Source of the DNA: Crocinitomicaceae bacterium | Lineage (GTDB): Bacteria; Bacteroidota; Bacteroidia; Flavobacteriales_D; Crocinitomicaceae | Direction: 5' to 3' | Length of the DNA stretch: 64,000 nt | NCBI GenBank assembly: GCA_030830895.1 | Contig: JAURMC010000009.1 | Span: 110,609-174,608, forward strand | Shown here: piece after piece, positions 1 to 8,581 of the stretch | How positions within the stretch are numbered: the first letter of the stretch is position 1 | Layout: each line of letters starts with the position of its first letter | Notes under the pieces: model-generated | What the model was told of the DNA's origin: nothing | Databases searched by the model: none | The model's input: only the letters and a program-made list of their open reading frames with translations | Translations under genes and position numbers: made by a program

Positions 1-112
1 GGCGCTGTTCATTTCTTTACTAGAAGTTTTAGTGGCTTTTTTACAAGCCTATTTGTTCTCGATGTTGTCCGCGCTGTTCATTGGAGCGGCGGTAGAAGAT
101 GATCATCATTAA
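1..112 (+). CDS. atpB: ATP synthase F0 subunit a, C-terminal end (partial)
   Basis: The first 112 bases read in frame 2 as the last 36 residues of a hydrophobic protein ending in EDDHH and a TAA stop at 110-112. The text LLEVLVAFLQAYLFSML is the final transmembrane hairpin of subunit a, which forms the proton half-channels against the c ring. Subunit c follows 25 bases later, as in other bacterial atp operons. The gene is cut by the window edge, so the catalytic arginine helix is not visible. The assignment rests on this tail and on the operon position. Confidence 0.9.
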   Translation, partial: ALFISLLEVLVAFLQAYLFSMLSALFIGAAVEDDHH

Positions 113-119
113 TTTGTAA

Positions 120-356
<237 letters not shown>

Positions 357-369
357 AAGTTTAATGAAT

Positions 370-390
370 GCCCCTGCGGTTGGCGGGGGC
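370..390 (+). terminator. Intra-operon GC hairpin between atpE and atpF
   Basis: GCCCCTGC at 370-377 pairs with GCGGGGGC at 383-390 (one G-T pair), with loop GGTTG. It starts 13 bases after the atpE stop and is followed by TTGTTTATTA, a weak T-tract. It may act as a leaky terminator or as a 3'-end stabiliser of an atpE-containing transcript. This would help make subunit c in excess of the other subunits. The structure is read from sequence; the role is inference. Confidence 0.6.
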
Positions 391-429
391 TTGTTTATTA
401 GTTAAATAGTTAGTTTATATACAATTTAT

Positions 430-924
430 ATGGAATTAGTTACCCCAAGTTACGGTTTGTTGTTTTGGACAGGTTTAACCTTTTGCCTATTGCTTTTTGT
501 GCTAGCAAGATTTGTTTGGAAACCAGTATTAAATGCAGTAAATGCGCGCAGCCAAAAAATAGACGAGGCCTTACAAGAGGCAGAGAAGGCTCGTCAGGAA
601 ATGAAAAACTTGCATGCAGAGAATGAACGCATATTAAAAGAGGCTAAAGCTGAGCGCGATTCAATTATCATGGAGGCTAAGGAAGCAGGGACTAAAATGA
701 TTGAAGAAGCACGTGACAAAGCAAAGATAGAAGGTGCGAAGCTCATAGAGTCTGCTCGTTTAGCGATTCAAAGCGAACGCAATGCAGCGATTGCAGACAT
801 GAAAGCTCAAATTGCTACTTTTTCTGTTGAAATCGCAGAAAATATTGTTAAAGAGTCCTTGAGTTCGGATGAAAAACAAAAATCATTAGCTAATAAAATG
901 GCTGAAGAGTTAAAATTGAATTAA
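430..924 (+). CDS. atpF: ATP synthase F0 subunit b
   Basis: 164 residues, the usual length. One N-terminal membrane helix (about 8-28) is followed by a long charged coiled coil rich in Glu, Lys and Ala (about 45-140), the peripheral stalk that holds F1 against rotation. It lies between atpE and atpH, and atpH begins 1 base after its stop, so the two are translationally close. Nothing suggests a b/b' pair: a single b gene is present, implying a homodimeric stalk. Confidence 0.95.
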   Translation: MELVTPSYGLLFWTGLTFCLLLFVLARFVWKPVLNAVNARSQKIDEALQEAEKARQEMKNLHAENERILKEAKAERDSIIMEAKEAGTKMIEEARDKAKIEGAKLIESARLAIQSERNAAIADMKAQIATFSVEIAENIVKESLSSDEKQKSLANKMAEELKLN

Positions 925-925
925 A

Positions 926-1459
926 ATGGCTTCTACAAAATCTTCAGTTCGGTACGCCACTGCATTGTTAGACTTATGCCTTGAACAAGGTAAAGTAGAG
1001 GAGGTAGAGGCGGACTTAATTCGATTTACTGTCATGCTATCTAGTTCAAAGGAGTTAAAAATTCTTTTTAATTCGCCTGTAATTCGTGACGATAAGAAAA
1101 TAGCCATATACAAAATGCTATTTGAAGAATTTAATCAAATAACAATTTCTTTTTTTAATCTAGTAACTAAAAATGGTCGCGAGCATTTGTTACCGGAAAT
1201 TGCACATCAGTTTGATCGGTTGTTAAAAAAACAAAGAAATATTGTTACCGGAACGATTACCAGTTCAATAGCGTTAGATGCGAAAACAAAGCAATCCATT
1301 TTAGACAAAATTTCATCTACGTTCGAAGGAACTTTGGCCTTGGATGAAGTAGTGGATGAATCGTTACTCGGAGGATTTATTATTCGCATCGATGACAAAC
1401 AAATTGACGCCTCGGTTTCGAGCAAATTGAAAAAAATGAAACAAGAATTAGTAAAATAA
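926..1459 (+). CDS. atpH: ATP synthase F1 subunit delta
   Basis: 177 residues of the OSCP/delta family, which joins the tip of F1 to the b stalk. The C-terminal region LGGFIIRIDDKQIDASVSSKLKKMKQEL is the typical delta signature (GGxxIRIGDxxxDxSxxxxL). The N-terminal part is the helical domain that binds alpha. It starts immediately after atpF and precedes atpA by 21 bases, the standard order. Confidence 0.94.
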   Translation: MASTKSSVRYATALLDLCLEQGKVEEVEADLIRFTVMLSSSKELKILFNSPVIRDDKKIAIYKMLFEEFNQITISFFNLVTKNGREHLLPEIAHQFDRLLKKQRNIVTGTITSSIALDAKTKQSILDKISSTFEGTLALDEVVDESLLGGFIIRIDDKQIDASVSSKLKKMKQELVK

Positions 1460-1480
1460 AGATCACATAATTAGATAACA

Positions 1481-3055
1481 ATGGCAGATTTAAAACCAGC
1501 AGAAATTTCAGCAATTTTAAGAGAGCAGTTGTCAGGTGTAAAAACTGAAGCTGAATTACAAGAAGTAGGTACCGTGCTTCAAGTAGGAGATGGTATCGCA
1601 CGAATTTTCGGATTGAATGGTGTACAATATGGTGAATTAATTGAGTTTGATGGTGGAATGCGGGGGATCGCTTTAAACCTTGAAGAAGACAACGTTGGAG
1701 CCGTTTTACTTGGACGCTCTTCAAGTGTTAAAGAAGGAGACACCGTAAAGCGATTGGGGAAAATTGCATCAGTGTTGGTAGGTGACGGAATGGTTGGAAG
1801 AGTTGTAGATACTTTAGGAAACCCAATTGATGGTAAAGGTCCAATTTCAGGTGAATTGTTTGAAATGCCGATTGAGAGAAAGGCACCAGGGGTTATTTTC
1901 CGTCAACCAGTAAATGAGCCACTTCAAACAGGAATTAAAGCAATTGATGCCATGATCCCAATCGGGCGAGGTCAGCGTGAATTAATTATTGGTGATCGTC
2001 AAACTGGAAAAACTACTGTGGCTATTGACACGATTATCAACCAAAGAGAATTCTATGACCGAGGAGAGCCTGTGTTTTGTATTTATGTAGCCGTTGGTCA
2101 AAAAGGTTCTACAGTTGCTGGAATTGTTAAGAAATTTGAAGATGCAGGAGCAATGGCATATACCGTTGTGGTTGCAGCAAATGCATCCGATCCAGCACCA
2201 ATGCAGTTTTATGCACCCATGACAGGAGCTGCAATTGGCGAATATTTTAGAGATTTAGGTAAACCAGCTTTGATTGTATATGATGATTTGTCTAAGCAAG
2301 CAGTGGCTTACCGTGAAGTATCTCTTCTTTTGCGTCGCCCGCCTGGCCGTGAAGCCTATCCGGGAGATGTATTCTATTTGCACTCAAGGCTTTTAGAACG
2401 TGCAGCAAAAGTGATTAAAGATGACACTATTGCTGCTCAAATGAACGACCTTCCTGAATCTTTGAAAGGAAAAGTAAAAGGAGGGGGTTCATTAACGGCA
2501 TTACCGATTATTGAAACCCAAGCGGGGGACGTTTCGGCCTATATTCCAACCAATGTGATTTCTATTACAGATGGACAGATCTTTCTAGAATCAGATTTAT
2601 TTAATGCGGGTGTTCGGCCTGCAATTAATGTAGGTATTTCTGTTTCACGAGTTGGGGGTTCTGCTCAAATTAAATCAATGAAAAAAGTGGCAGGAACCTT
2701 GAAATTAGATCAAGCGCAATATCGAGAGTTAGAAGCGTTTTCTAAGTTCGGTTCGGATCTAGATGCAGCAACGAAGGCTGTTTTAGATAAAGGAGCAAGA
2801 AATGTGGAGATTTTGAAACAACGTGAGGGAGACCCTTACCCTGTAGAAAAGCAAATTGCAATAATATATGTGGGTACAAAAGGATTAATGCAAAACGTTC
2901 CGGTATCTAAAGTGAAAGAATTTGAAACCGAATTCTTAACGTTTCTTGAGAGCCATCATCGAGAAGTTTTAGAATCGCTGAAAGCAGGGCAATTCTCTGA
3001 TGAGATAACGGATGTGCTAACAAAAAGTGCAAAAGACATCTCTGGCAAATATTAA
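1481..3055 (+). CDS. atpA: ATP synthase F1 subunit alpha
   Basis: 524 residues. The P-loop GDRQTGKT is at 171-178, in the form characteristic of alpha, which binds nucleotide without catalysis. SRVGG near residue 385 holds the arginine that reaches into the neighbouring beta catalytic site. The N-terminal beta barrel and C-terminal helical domain are complete. The partner beta and epsilon genes are not in this operon; in Bacteroidota they commonly sit elsewhere as atpD-atpC, so their absence is not a defect. Confidence 0.98.
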   Translation: MADLKPAEISAILREQLSGVKTEAELQEVGTVLQVGDGIARIFGLNGVQYGELIEFDGGMRGIALNLEEDNVGAVLLGRSSSVKEGDTVKRLGKIASVLVGDGMVGRVVDTLGNPIDGKGPISGELFEMPIERKAPGVIFRQPVNEPLQTGIKAIDAMIPIGRGQRELIIGDRQTGKTTVAIDTIINQREFYDRGEPVFCIYVAVGQKGSTVAGIVKKFEDAGAMAYTVVVAANASDPAPMQFYAPMTGAAIGEYFRDLGKPALIVYDDLSKQAVAYREVSLLLRRPPGREAYPGDVFYLHSRLLERAAKVIKDDTIAAQMNDLPESLKGKVKGGGSLTALPIIETQAGDVSAYIPTNVISITDGQIFLESDLFNAGVRPAINVGISVSRVGGSAQIKSMKKVAGTLKLDQAQYRELEAFSKFGSDLDAATKAVLDKGARNVEILKQREGDPYPVEKQIAIIYVGTKGLMQNVPVSKVKEFETEFLTFLESHHREVLESLKAGQFSDEITDVLTKSAKDISGKY

Positions 3056-3074
3056 ATAATAAGAAGATATTGAT

Positions 3075-3947
3075 ATGGCAAACCTAAAGGAAATACGTAA
3101 TCGAATTAGCTCAGTATCTTCAACCATGCAAATCACTTCTGCCATGAAGATGGTTTCGGCAGCTAAATTGAAACGTGCTCAAGATGCCATTACACGCCTT
3201 AGACCATATGCTTCAAAATTACGCTATATCCTTGAAAACGTAAGTGGTTCCCTTGACTTATCCGAGAATGTTTACGCGGAGGATCGTGGCCAGGAAAGCG
3301 TATTAATTGTTGCTATAACGTCAAATCGGGGCCTGTGTGGTGGATTCAACAGTAACATTATTAAGCGTGTTAATAGCTTGGTAAAAAATGAGTTCTCCAA
3401 TTCTAAAGTTTCTGTGATATGTTTGGGTAAAAAAATTAAGGACGTCATTAAAAAAACGGAATTATATTATGTCAACGATACGCTGGCTCCCCTAGAAGAT
3501 ATCATGGCAAATACTTCCTTTAATCGCGCAGCAGAAATTGGAGAAGAATTAATGAAACTTTTTCGTACCAAAGAGGTTGATAAAATTGTGCTAGTTTATA
3601 ATCGATTTTTAAACGCGGCAAACCAATCAATTGAGGTGGAAGGGTTCTTGCCAATTATTCCAGAGGTTAGTGTTTCTGCGGGGCCAAGTAATTATATTTT
3701 TGAGCCAAATAAAGAGGAGATAGTATCGGAATTGATTCCAAAATCGTTAAAGACACAACTCTATAAAGCAATATTAGACTCGGTGGCGGCAGAACACGGC
3801 GCACGAATGACTGCAATGCACAAAGCTACCGATAATGCCTCCGACCTCAAGAGATCACTAACATTGAGCTATAATAAAGCGCGCCAGGCAGCCATTACCA
3901 ACGAGATTTTAGAGATTGTTGGTGGTGCAGAAGCCTTGAATGCGTAA
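3075..3947 (+). CDS. atpG: ATP synthase F1 subunit gamma
   Basis: 290 residues. It opens with ANLKEIRNRISSVSSTMQIT, the N-terminal half of the central-stalk coiled coil. It closes with a second long helix (about 225-285) containing EHGARMTAMHKATDNA, the conserved gamma C-terminal signature. The central Rossmann-like part includes SNRGLCGGFN. It is the last gene of the ATP synthase operon in this organism. Confidence 0.97.
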   Translation: MANLKEIRNRISSVSSTMQITSAMKMVSAAKLKRAQDAITRLRPYASKLRYILENVSGSLDLSENVYAEDRGQESVLIVAITSNRGLCGGFNSNIIKRVNSLVKNEFSNSKVSVICLGKKIKDVIKKTELYYVNDTLAPLEDIMANTSFNRAAEIGEELMKLFRTKEVDKIVLVYNRFLNAANQSIEVEGFLPIIPEVSVSAGPSNYIFEPNKEEIVSELIPKSLKTQLYKAILDSVAAEHGARMTAMHKATDNASDLKRSLTLSYNKARQAAITNEILEIVGGAEALNA

Positions 3948-3970
3948 CTTTACTCAAAAAGAGATAGCTT

Positions 3971-4606
3971 ATGAGTGAAATCATTAAGGTTCTTATTGTT
4001 GATGACCATAAGCTCATTAGTGAGGCCTGGTCGAGTTTATTAAAAGATGCACCACAAATCGTGGTATGCGGTACCGCGGACTCTGAAGCATTGGCCTTTG
4101 ATCAGGCGCTGATACACAAGCCAGATATAGTTTTAATGGATATTAATTTAGGCATCGGATCCGGTCTGAATGCTGCCACGAAAATTTTAGATTCCCTTCC
4201 AAAAACGCGAGTAATTGGACTATCGCTTCACGATGACATTACTTATGTAAAGAAGTTTCTTTCTTTGGGAGCGAAAGGTTACTTAACTAAAAACACTAAT
4301 AAAAGCGAGTTGATTAACGCAATCCACGCTGTAAATAAAGGGGAATTGTTCATCGCTGCAGAAATTAAAGACCGTTACTTTGCTTCGCTATTGAATGTGG
4401 ATGAAAGCGAGAAAAAGGAATTAACAATGAAAGAAATTGAGATTGTCAAATTGATTGCTCAAGGACTTACCTCCAAAGAAATAGGGGATAAGTTGTTTGT
4501 ATCTCACCGAACCATAGAAACCCATCGTCATAATATCCTTAAAAAACTCGACCTACCAAATGCCGCTCAATTGAGCAGTTGGGCGAAAGATAAAGGGTAC
4601 GTTTAG
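3971..4606 (+). CDS. NarL/FixJ-family response regulator
   Basis: 211 residues. The receiver domain (about 5-125) has the acidic pair DD at 11-12, the phospho-acceptor Asp57 in IVLMDINL and the conserved Lys in GYLTKN. A LuxR-type helix-turn-helix lies at about 145-205 (LTMKEIEIVKLIAQGLTSKEIG, then VSHRTIETHRHNI). It starts 23 bases after atpG and may be partly read through from the ATP synthase operon. A TAACTTTA element at 3946-3953 could be its own -7 box. No sensor kinase gene is adjacent, so its input is unknown. Its stop lies 6 bases from the convergent metG stop. Confidence 0.88.
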   Translation: MSEIIKVLIVDDHKLISEAWSSLLKDAPQIVVCGTADSEALAFDQALIHKPDIVLMDINLGIGSGLNAATKILDSLPKTRVIGLSLHDDITYVKKFLSLGAKGYLTKNTNKSELINAIHAVNKGELFIAAEIKDRYFASLLNVDESEKKELTMKEIEIVKLIAQGLTSKEIGDKLFVSHRTIETHRHNILKKLDLPNAAQLSSWAKDKGYV

Positions 4607-4612
4607 TCGGCA

Positions 4613-6673
4613 TTAACCGATTGTGGGTCCTGCTTCAAAGCCGCGGTCACTAATTAGTGCGCTTAGCGTTCCTTCATGATTTTCTGCCATTAGGAGCATA
4701 CCGTTTGATTCTACCCCTCGTATTTTGCGTGGCGCAAGATTCATTAGCACAACTACGGATTTCCCGCAAATTTCTTCAGGAGAATAGTGTTGGGCGATAC
4801 CCGAAACAATGGTGCGTTCATCAATGCCAGTATCAACGGTTAATACCAACAGCTTGTCGGCATTTTCCATTTTTTTAGCGCTTAACACTTTACCTAAGCG
4901 GATATCCATTTTTGTAAAGTCATCAAATTGTATTAGTTCTTTCATGGCAGGATAAGGTGTTTGTTGAGGAGCGGCGTGAATTAATTTTTTCTTTTCTTTG
5001 GCAACTAGCTCATCCATAATTTTTTCAAAAAGGATTTCGGGTTGATTGATTGTGTGACCCGCTGGAATAGGCGTAACTTCTCCTAGTAAGGTGTCAGGGG
5101 AAACTCCAAGCATGCCGTATATCTTAGCGGCGGTGTCAGGGATAAAAAGTTGCGCCATGCGCGCCAATTCACGGGTAATTTGAATGGCTATATTTAAAAT
5201 AGTAGCTACCCGATCAAGATCATTTTTTATTTTTTTCCATGGTTCTTCATCCGCAAGATACTTGTTCCCAATACGGGCAATGTTCATCATTTCTTGCTGC
5301 GCCTCTCGTATTTTGTAGGCATACATCAAGGCACTAATGCGCTGTTCTACGCTTTTTAATTTTTCCAGAACATCTTTGTCCACCGGGTGTAATTGTTCAG
5401 CTGCGGGCACGGTGCCCTCAAAGTATTTATGGGTTAAAACAATGGTTCGGTTGACAAAATTCCCTAGGATATCTGCTAATTCAGCATTCACCCGTTGTTG
5501 AAAATCCGCCCAAGTAAATTCAGCATCTTTACTTTCAGGAGCAATGGACGTTAGCACATACTTTAATTCATCAATTTTATTTGGATAAGAGGCTAAATAT
5601 TCATGCAACCAAACAGCCCAATTTCGGGATGTAGAGAATTTATCGCCTTCTAAATTTAAAAACTCATAGGCAGGTACATTGTCTGGGAGAATTAAATCGC
5701 CGTGTGCTTTGAGTAGAATTGGGAATATGATGGCATGGAACACAATGTTGTCCTTTCCAATAAAATGCACAAGTTTACGTCCTGTTCCTTCAGCTTTTCC
5801 CCAATACGACCTCCAATCTTTGCCGTTCTTCGCTGCCCACGCTTGAGTAGCGGAGATGTATCCAATCGGCGCATCTAGCCAAACATACAATACTTTTCCC
5901 TTGGCATTAGGCAGAGGTACAGGGACTCCCCAATCCAAATCTCTGGTCATTGCCCGCGGTTTTAACCCGGCATTAATCCATGACATGCACTGTCCGACAA
6001 CTTGGTTTTTCCACTCCCCAGGATTATGTTGGTACTCACCATTCAAGATTCCTTGTTGAATCCAATTGGTTAACCAATCTTCGTGATTATTCATGGGTAA
6101 GTACCAATGAGATGTCTCCTTTAGTACTGGGGTTTGTCCAGAAAGAGTTGAAATGGGATTCATTAGATCAGTTGGACTTAAATCACTTCCGCATTTCTCG
6201 CATTGGTCACCATAGGCGGCATCATGTTGGCATTTTGGACATGTCCCTGTAATGTATCGATCGGCTAAAAACTGTTGGAACGACTCATCAAAATATTGCA
6301 TGGATGTTTCTTGAGTAAATGCCTTTTTTTCGTGTAGGATTTTAAAGAATTCGGATGAAACCTCATGGTGCAAATCACTGCTTGTCCTGTGATAAATATC
6401 AAATGAGATACCAAATTGTTCAAATGAATCTTTGATTAGATGGTGGTACTTATCTACAATTTCTTGGGGACTGATTCCTTCTTTTTTGGCTCGTAAGGTG
6501 ATGGCAGCTCCATGTTCATCACTTCCACAAATGAACAAGACATCATCTCCACGAAGACGAAGGAACCGAACGAAAATATCAGCGGGAAGATACACCCCTG
6601 CTATGTGACCTAAATGTAATGGACCATTGGCGTAGGGCAGTGCAGCGGTTACCGTAAATGCCTTTTTACTCAT
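4613..6673 (-). CDS. metG: Methionyl-tRNA synthetase
   Basis: 686 residues from ATG at 6673 (MSKKAF). A longer reading to 6691 adds six residues and is unlikely because a perfect -7 box occupies that DNA. The class I signature is HLGH and the KMSKS equivalent is KFSTS. The zinc knuckle has two CPKC/CEKC-type pairs near 140-160, as in the E. coli-type long enzyme. The C-terminal part (about 585-686) is the Trbp111-like tRNA-binding domain, containing DIRLGKV. It charges tRNA-Met and initiator tRNA. Confidence 0.97.
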   Translation of the reverse strand: MSKKAFTVTAALPYANGPLHLGHIAGVYLPADIFVRFLRLRGDDVLFICGSDEHGAAITLRAKKEGISPQEIVDKYHHLIKDSFEQFGISFDIYHRTSSDLHHEVSSEFFKILHEKKAFTQETSMQYFDESFQQFLADRYITGTCPKCQHDAAYGDQCEKCGSDLSPTDLMNPISTLSGQTPVLKETSHWYLPMNNHEDWLTNWIQQGILNGEYQHNPGEWKNQVVGQCMSWINAGLKPRAMTRDLDWGVPVPLPNAKGKVLYVWLDAPIGYISATQAWAAKNGKDWRSYWGKAEGTGRKLVHFIGKDNIVFHAIIFPILLKAHGDLILPDNVPAYEFLNLEGDKFSTSRNWAVWLHEYLASYPNKIDELKYVLTSIAPESKDAEFTWADFQQRVNAELADILGNFVNRTIVLTHKYFEGTVPAAEQLHPVDKDVLEKLKSVEQRISALMYAYKIREAQQEMMNIARIGNKYLADEEPWKKIKNDLDRVATILNIAIQITRELARMAQLFIPDTAAKIYGMLGVSPDTLLGEVTPIPAGHTINQPEILFEKIMDELVAKEKKKLIHAAPQQTPYPAMKELIQFDDFTKMDIRLGKVLSAKKMENADKLLVLTVDTGIDERTIVSGIAQHYSPEEICGKSVVVLMNLAPRKIRGVESNGMLLMAENHEGTLSALISDRGFEAGPTIG

Positions 6674-6677
6674 GACG

Positions 6678-6685
6678 CAAAGATA
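6678..6685 (-). promoter_or_regulatory. metG -7 element, 4 bases before ATG
   Basis: On the minus strand TATCTTTG is followed by CGTC and then the metG ATG. This is a perfect Bacteroidota -7 box (TAnnTTTG). With transcription starting 4-5 bases beyond it, the mRNA would begin at or next to the A of ATG. No clear TTG is found at the usual spacing. Confidence 0.55.
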
Positions 6686-6700
6686 CCTCAAACGAGCACA

Positions 6701-6725
6701 TAAAAAAAGGGACCGAAGTCCCTTT
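6701..6725 (-). terminator. Rho-independent terminator after the PA-domain T9SS gene
   Basis: On the minus strand AAAGGGAC-TTCG-GTCCCTTT forms an 8-bp stem with a stable UUCG tetraloop, followed by a run of T. It lies 20 bases after the stop of the gene ending at 6745 and just upstream of the metG promoter, so it insulates metG. Confidence 0.88.
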
Positions 6726-6744
6726 CAATAAAATTGGAAACAGA

Positions 6745-8502
6745 TTATTTTTTTACTACGTTAAATTGTGCTGTTTTACCATTTTCAAGCGTTACATTGA
6801 AAATATACATACCGTTGCTTAACCCTTCTAATGAATAGCTTGAAATACCATTCACCAAATGGATGGATTTCCTAGAAACGACTTTACCAGTAATGTCGGT
6901 AACGACTACTTGAGCTGCACCTTCACCTTCAATATTTATATCTATTTGGCCAGCGCTTGGGTTAGGATACGCTTTACCATTAATCGTTGATACTTCACTT
7001 AATCCAATGTTATTTGCGTCAATCACGCGAAGAACTAACGCATTAGGAACATCTGTACCAAATCCAGCCGCGTAGTATGTGCCATCGCTTTCAATTGGGG
7101 ACATTGGTTGTAGATAATAATCGTAGTTCCAAGTATGGTCTCTTTCGCTTTCGAATCCTAAATAAACATCGAGATTTACAGTTTGAGCACAAGCTAAGTA
7201 ACGCACATTGTCTTCTAATACAACCGCTTGATCAAATGCACCGTAAACCAAAGTGCCTTGAAGATCAGATGGATAATAATAGTATCCACCGGCCATTTGT
7301 GTTAGTGTATTAAATCCAAAGTTCACGTCGTTCAAATCAGTGAAGGGGTCTTCCCATTTGTATAAGGTAAGGGCAATCTCTTCACCATCCAAGGTTACTC
7401 CTGAAGCAGCAGCCGTTGTTGCTGAAAAATGAAGGCCAACAGCCGCAATTCTACTTGCATTGGCATCTTTTAAAACCGTACAAATTGAATATGTTGCATT
7501 ATTTGTGCTAGGTCTATAATGTGTAGACGGCGTGGCATTTCCTGTAGCAACATCCACATTTGCAAACGTATATAACGAATCTTGTATTACGAAATCATAA
7601 CTCACCGAATTGTCGGATGGATCATCGTCTGGAGTATTATCAAGGGCAATGGTATATGTTAGCGTATAACGCCCCATAGGGTAGGTCGCCAATGAGAATT
7701 GTGGTAAAGCATTTGCTTGGGTGGGATCAACGTCTACACTGTCAGCGGCATTAATATTCAATCCGCTAACGGTATTGTTGTATACTTCGGTACCGCTTGG
7801 ATCTGTTACCGTGGCATTTAACGATACGTTCGCTTGTCCTTGGTTTCCGTAATTATAAATACGTGTTCCTAAGTCAAAATTAAACTCAGCTCCATTCTGT
7901 GCCAAGAAAGAAACAACAGCGCCTTGTTTTGGGATTAGCGTAGTTGCAGCACTCATTCCCGCATCATTTGGATTCATTCCGATTTTGTTCCCAATAAACA
8001 TAACTACTGGACCATTTTGCATTTCTTGAATTATATTCATACCATCTGTAAGGTCAAGCATTACTACCGGGATGGTTACGTTAGCCCCTGAAGCACCAGG
8101 CCCCATATTAAGCCATTCACCTGGATTTCGATTAACAATAATTACTCCTACAGCACCTGCATTTTCTGCATTGATAGCTTTTAATCCGAATTCACAAGTA
8201 TTTCTGAAAATTACCGCAATTTTACCTGTAAGATCATTAATCAAGGGGTTACACCCTTCTTGCGAAATTGGATTCCCTTGAGGATTTAACCCAGGAGTAC
8301 CATCTTCAACCAGCATTAGGGTATCTTCAACCCACGTATTTGGAATTAAAAAATCTGGAGTGCCCCAGCCTCCAGGAGGATCAGCCCAAGTAAAGGTATA
8401 GTTCCCCGCAATTGCAGCTGGAGAAACACCTTTACAAATAACTTGAGAAGATGCATAAGCAACGAAAAAGAGCGCGCTTATTGAAAGTAACAGTTTTTTC
8501 AT
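6745..8502 (-). CDS. Secreted PA-domain protein with T9SS sorting tail
   Basis: 585 residues. A signal peptide (MKKLLLSISALFFVAYASS) is followed by a protease-associated (PA) domain at about 25-175. That domain includes GKIAVIFRNTCEFGLKAINAENAGAVGVIIVN, typical of the PA fold. The middle (about 190-500) looks like beta-sandwich repeats without recognisable catalytic residues. The last about 75 residues (from AYPNPSAGQ to the final VVKK) are a type A T9SS sorting signal, so the protein should be exported and attached to the cell surface or released. No protease domain is seen, so it may be an adhesin or a PA-only protein. It is a single-gene unit with its own terminator. Confidence 0.85.
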   Translation of the reverse strand: MKKLLLSISALFFVAYASSQVICKGVSPAAIAGNYTFTWADPPGGWGTPDFLIPNTWVEDTLMLVEDGTPGLNPQGNPISQEGCNPLINDLTGKIAVIFRNTCEFGLKAINAENAGAVGVIIVNRNPGEWLNMGPGASGANVTIPVVMLDLTDGMNIIQEMQNGPVVMFIGNKIGMNPNDAGMSAATTLIPKQGAVVSFLAQNGAEFNFDLGTRIYNYGNQGQANVSLNATVTDPSGTEVYNNTVSGLNINAADSVDVDPTQANALPQFSLATYPMGRYTLTYTIALDNTPDDDPSDNSVSYDFVIQDSLYTFANVDVATGNATPSTHYRPSTNNATYSICTVLKDANASRIAAVGLHFSATTAAASGVTLDGEEIALTLYKWEDPFTDLNDVNFGFNTLTQMAGGYYYYPSDLQGTLVYGAFDQAVVLEDNVRYLACAQTVNLDVYLGFESERDHTWNYDYYLQPMSPIESDGTYYAAGFGTDVPNALVLRVIDANNIGLSEVSTINGKAYPNPSAGQIDINIEGEGAAQVVVTDITGKVVSRKSIHLVNGISSYSLEGLSNGMYIFNVTLENGKTAQFNVVKK

Positions 8503-8581
8503 AGGTTTTATAATTTTAAATTTTCATTGTGAATGTAGTAAATTATTCAAATGAAAGCAAATTGTTATCCTGAAAAAAAAA

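Noticed and set aside
910..1113. Minus-strand open frames inside the atp genes and similar shadow frames elsewhere (for example 33937-34377 in sufB, 47719-48015, 53554-54368)
   Set aside because: They run opposite to or out of frame with strongly conserved genes, have no recognisable domains and follow the codon bias of the true gene.
3948..3970. Loss of atpD and atpC from the ATP synthase operon as a deletion
   Set aside because: A separate atpDC locus is usual in Bacteroidota, so the absence here says nothing about function.
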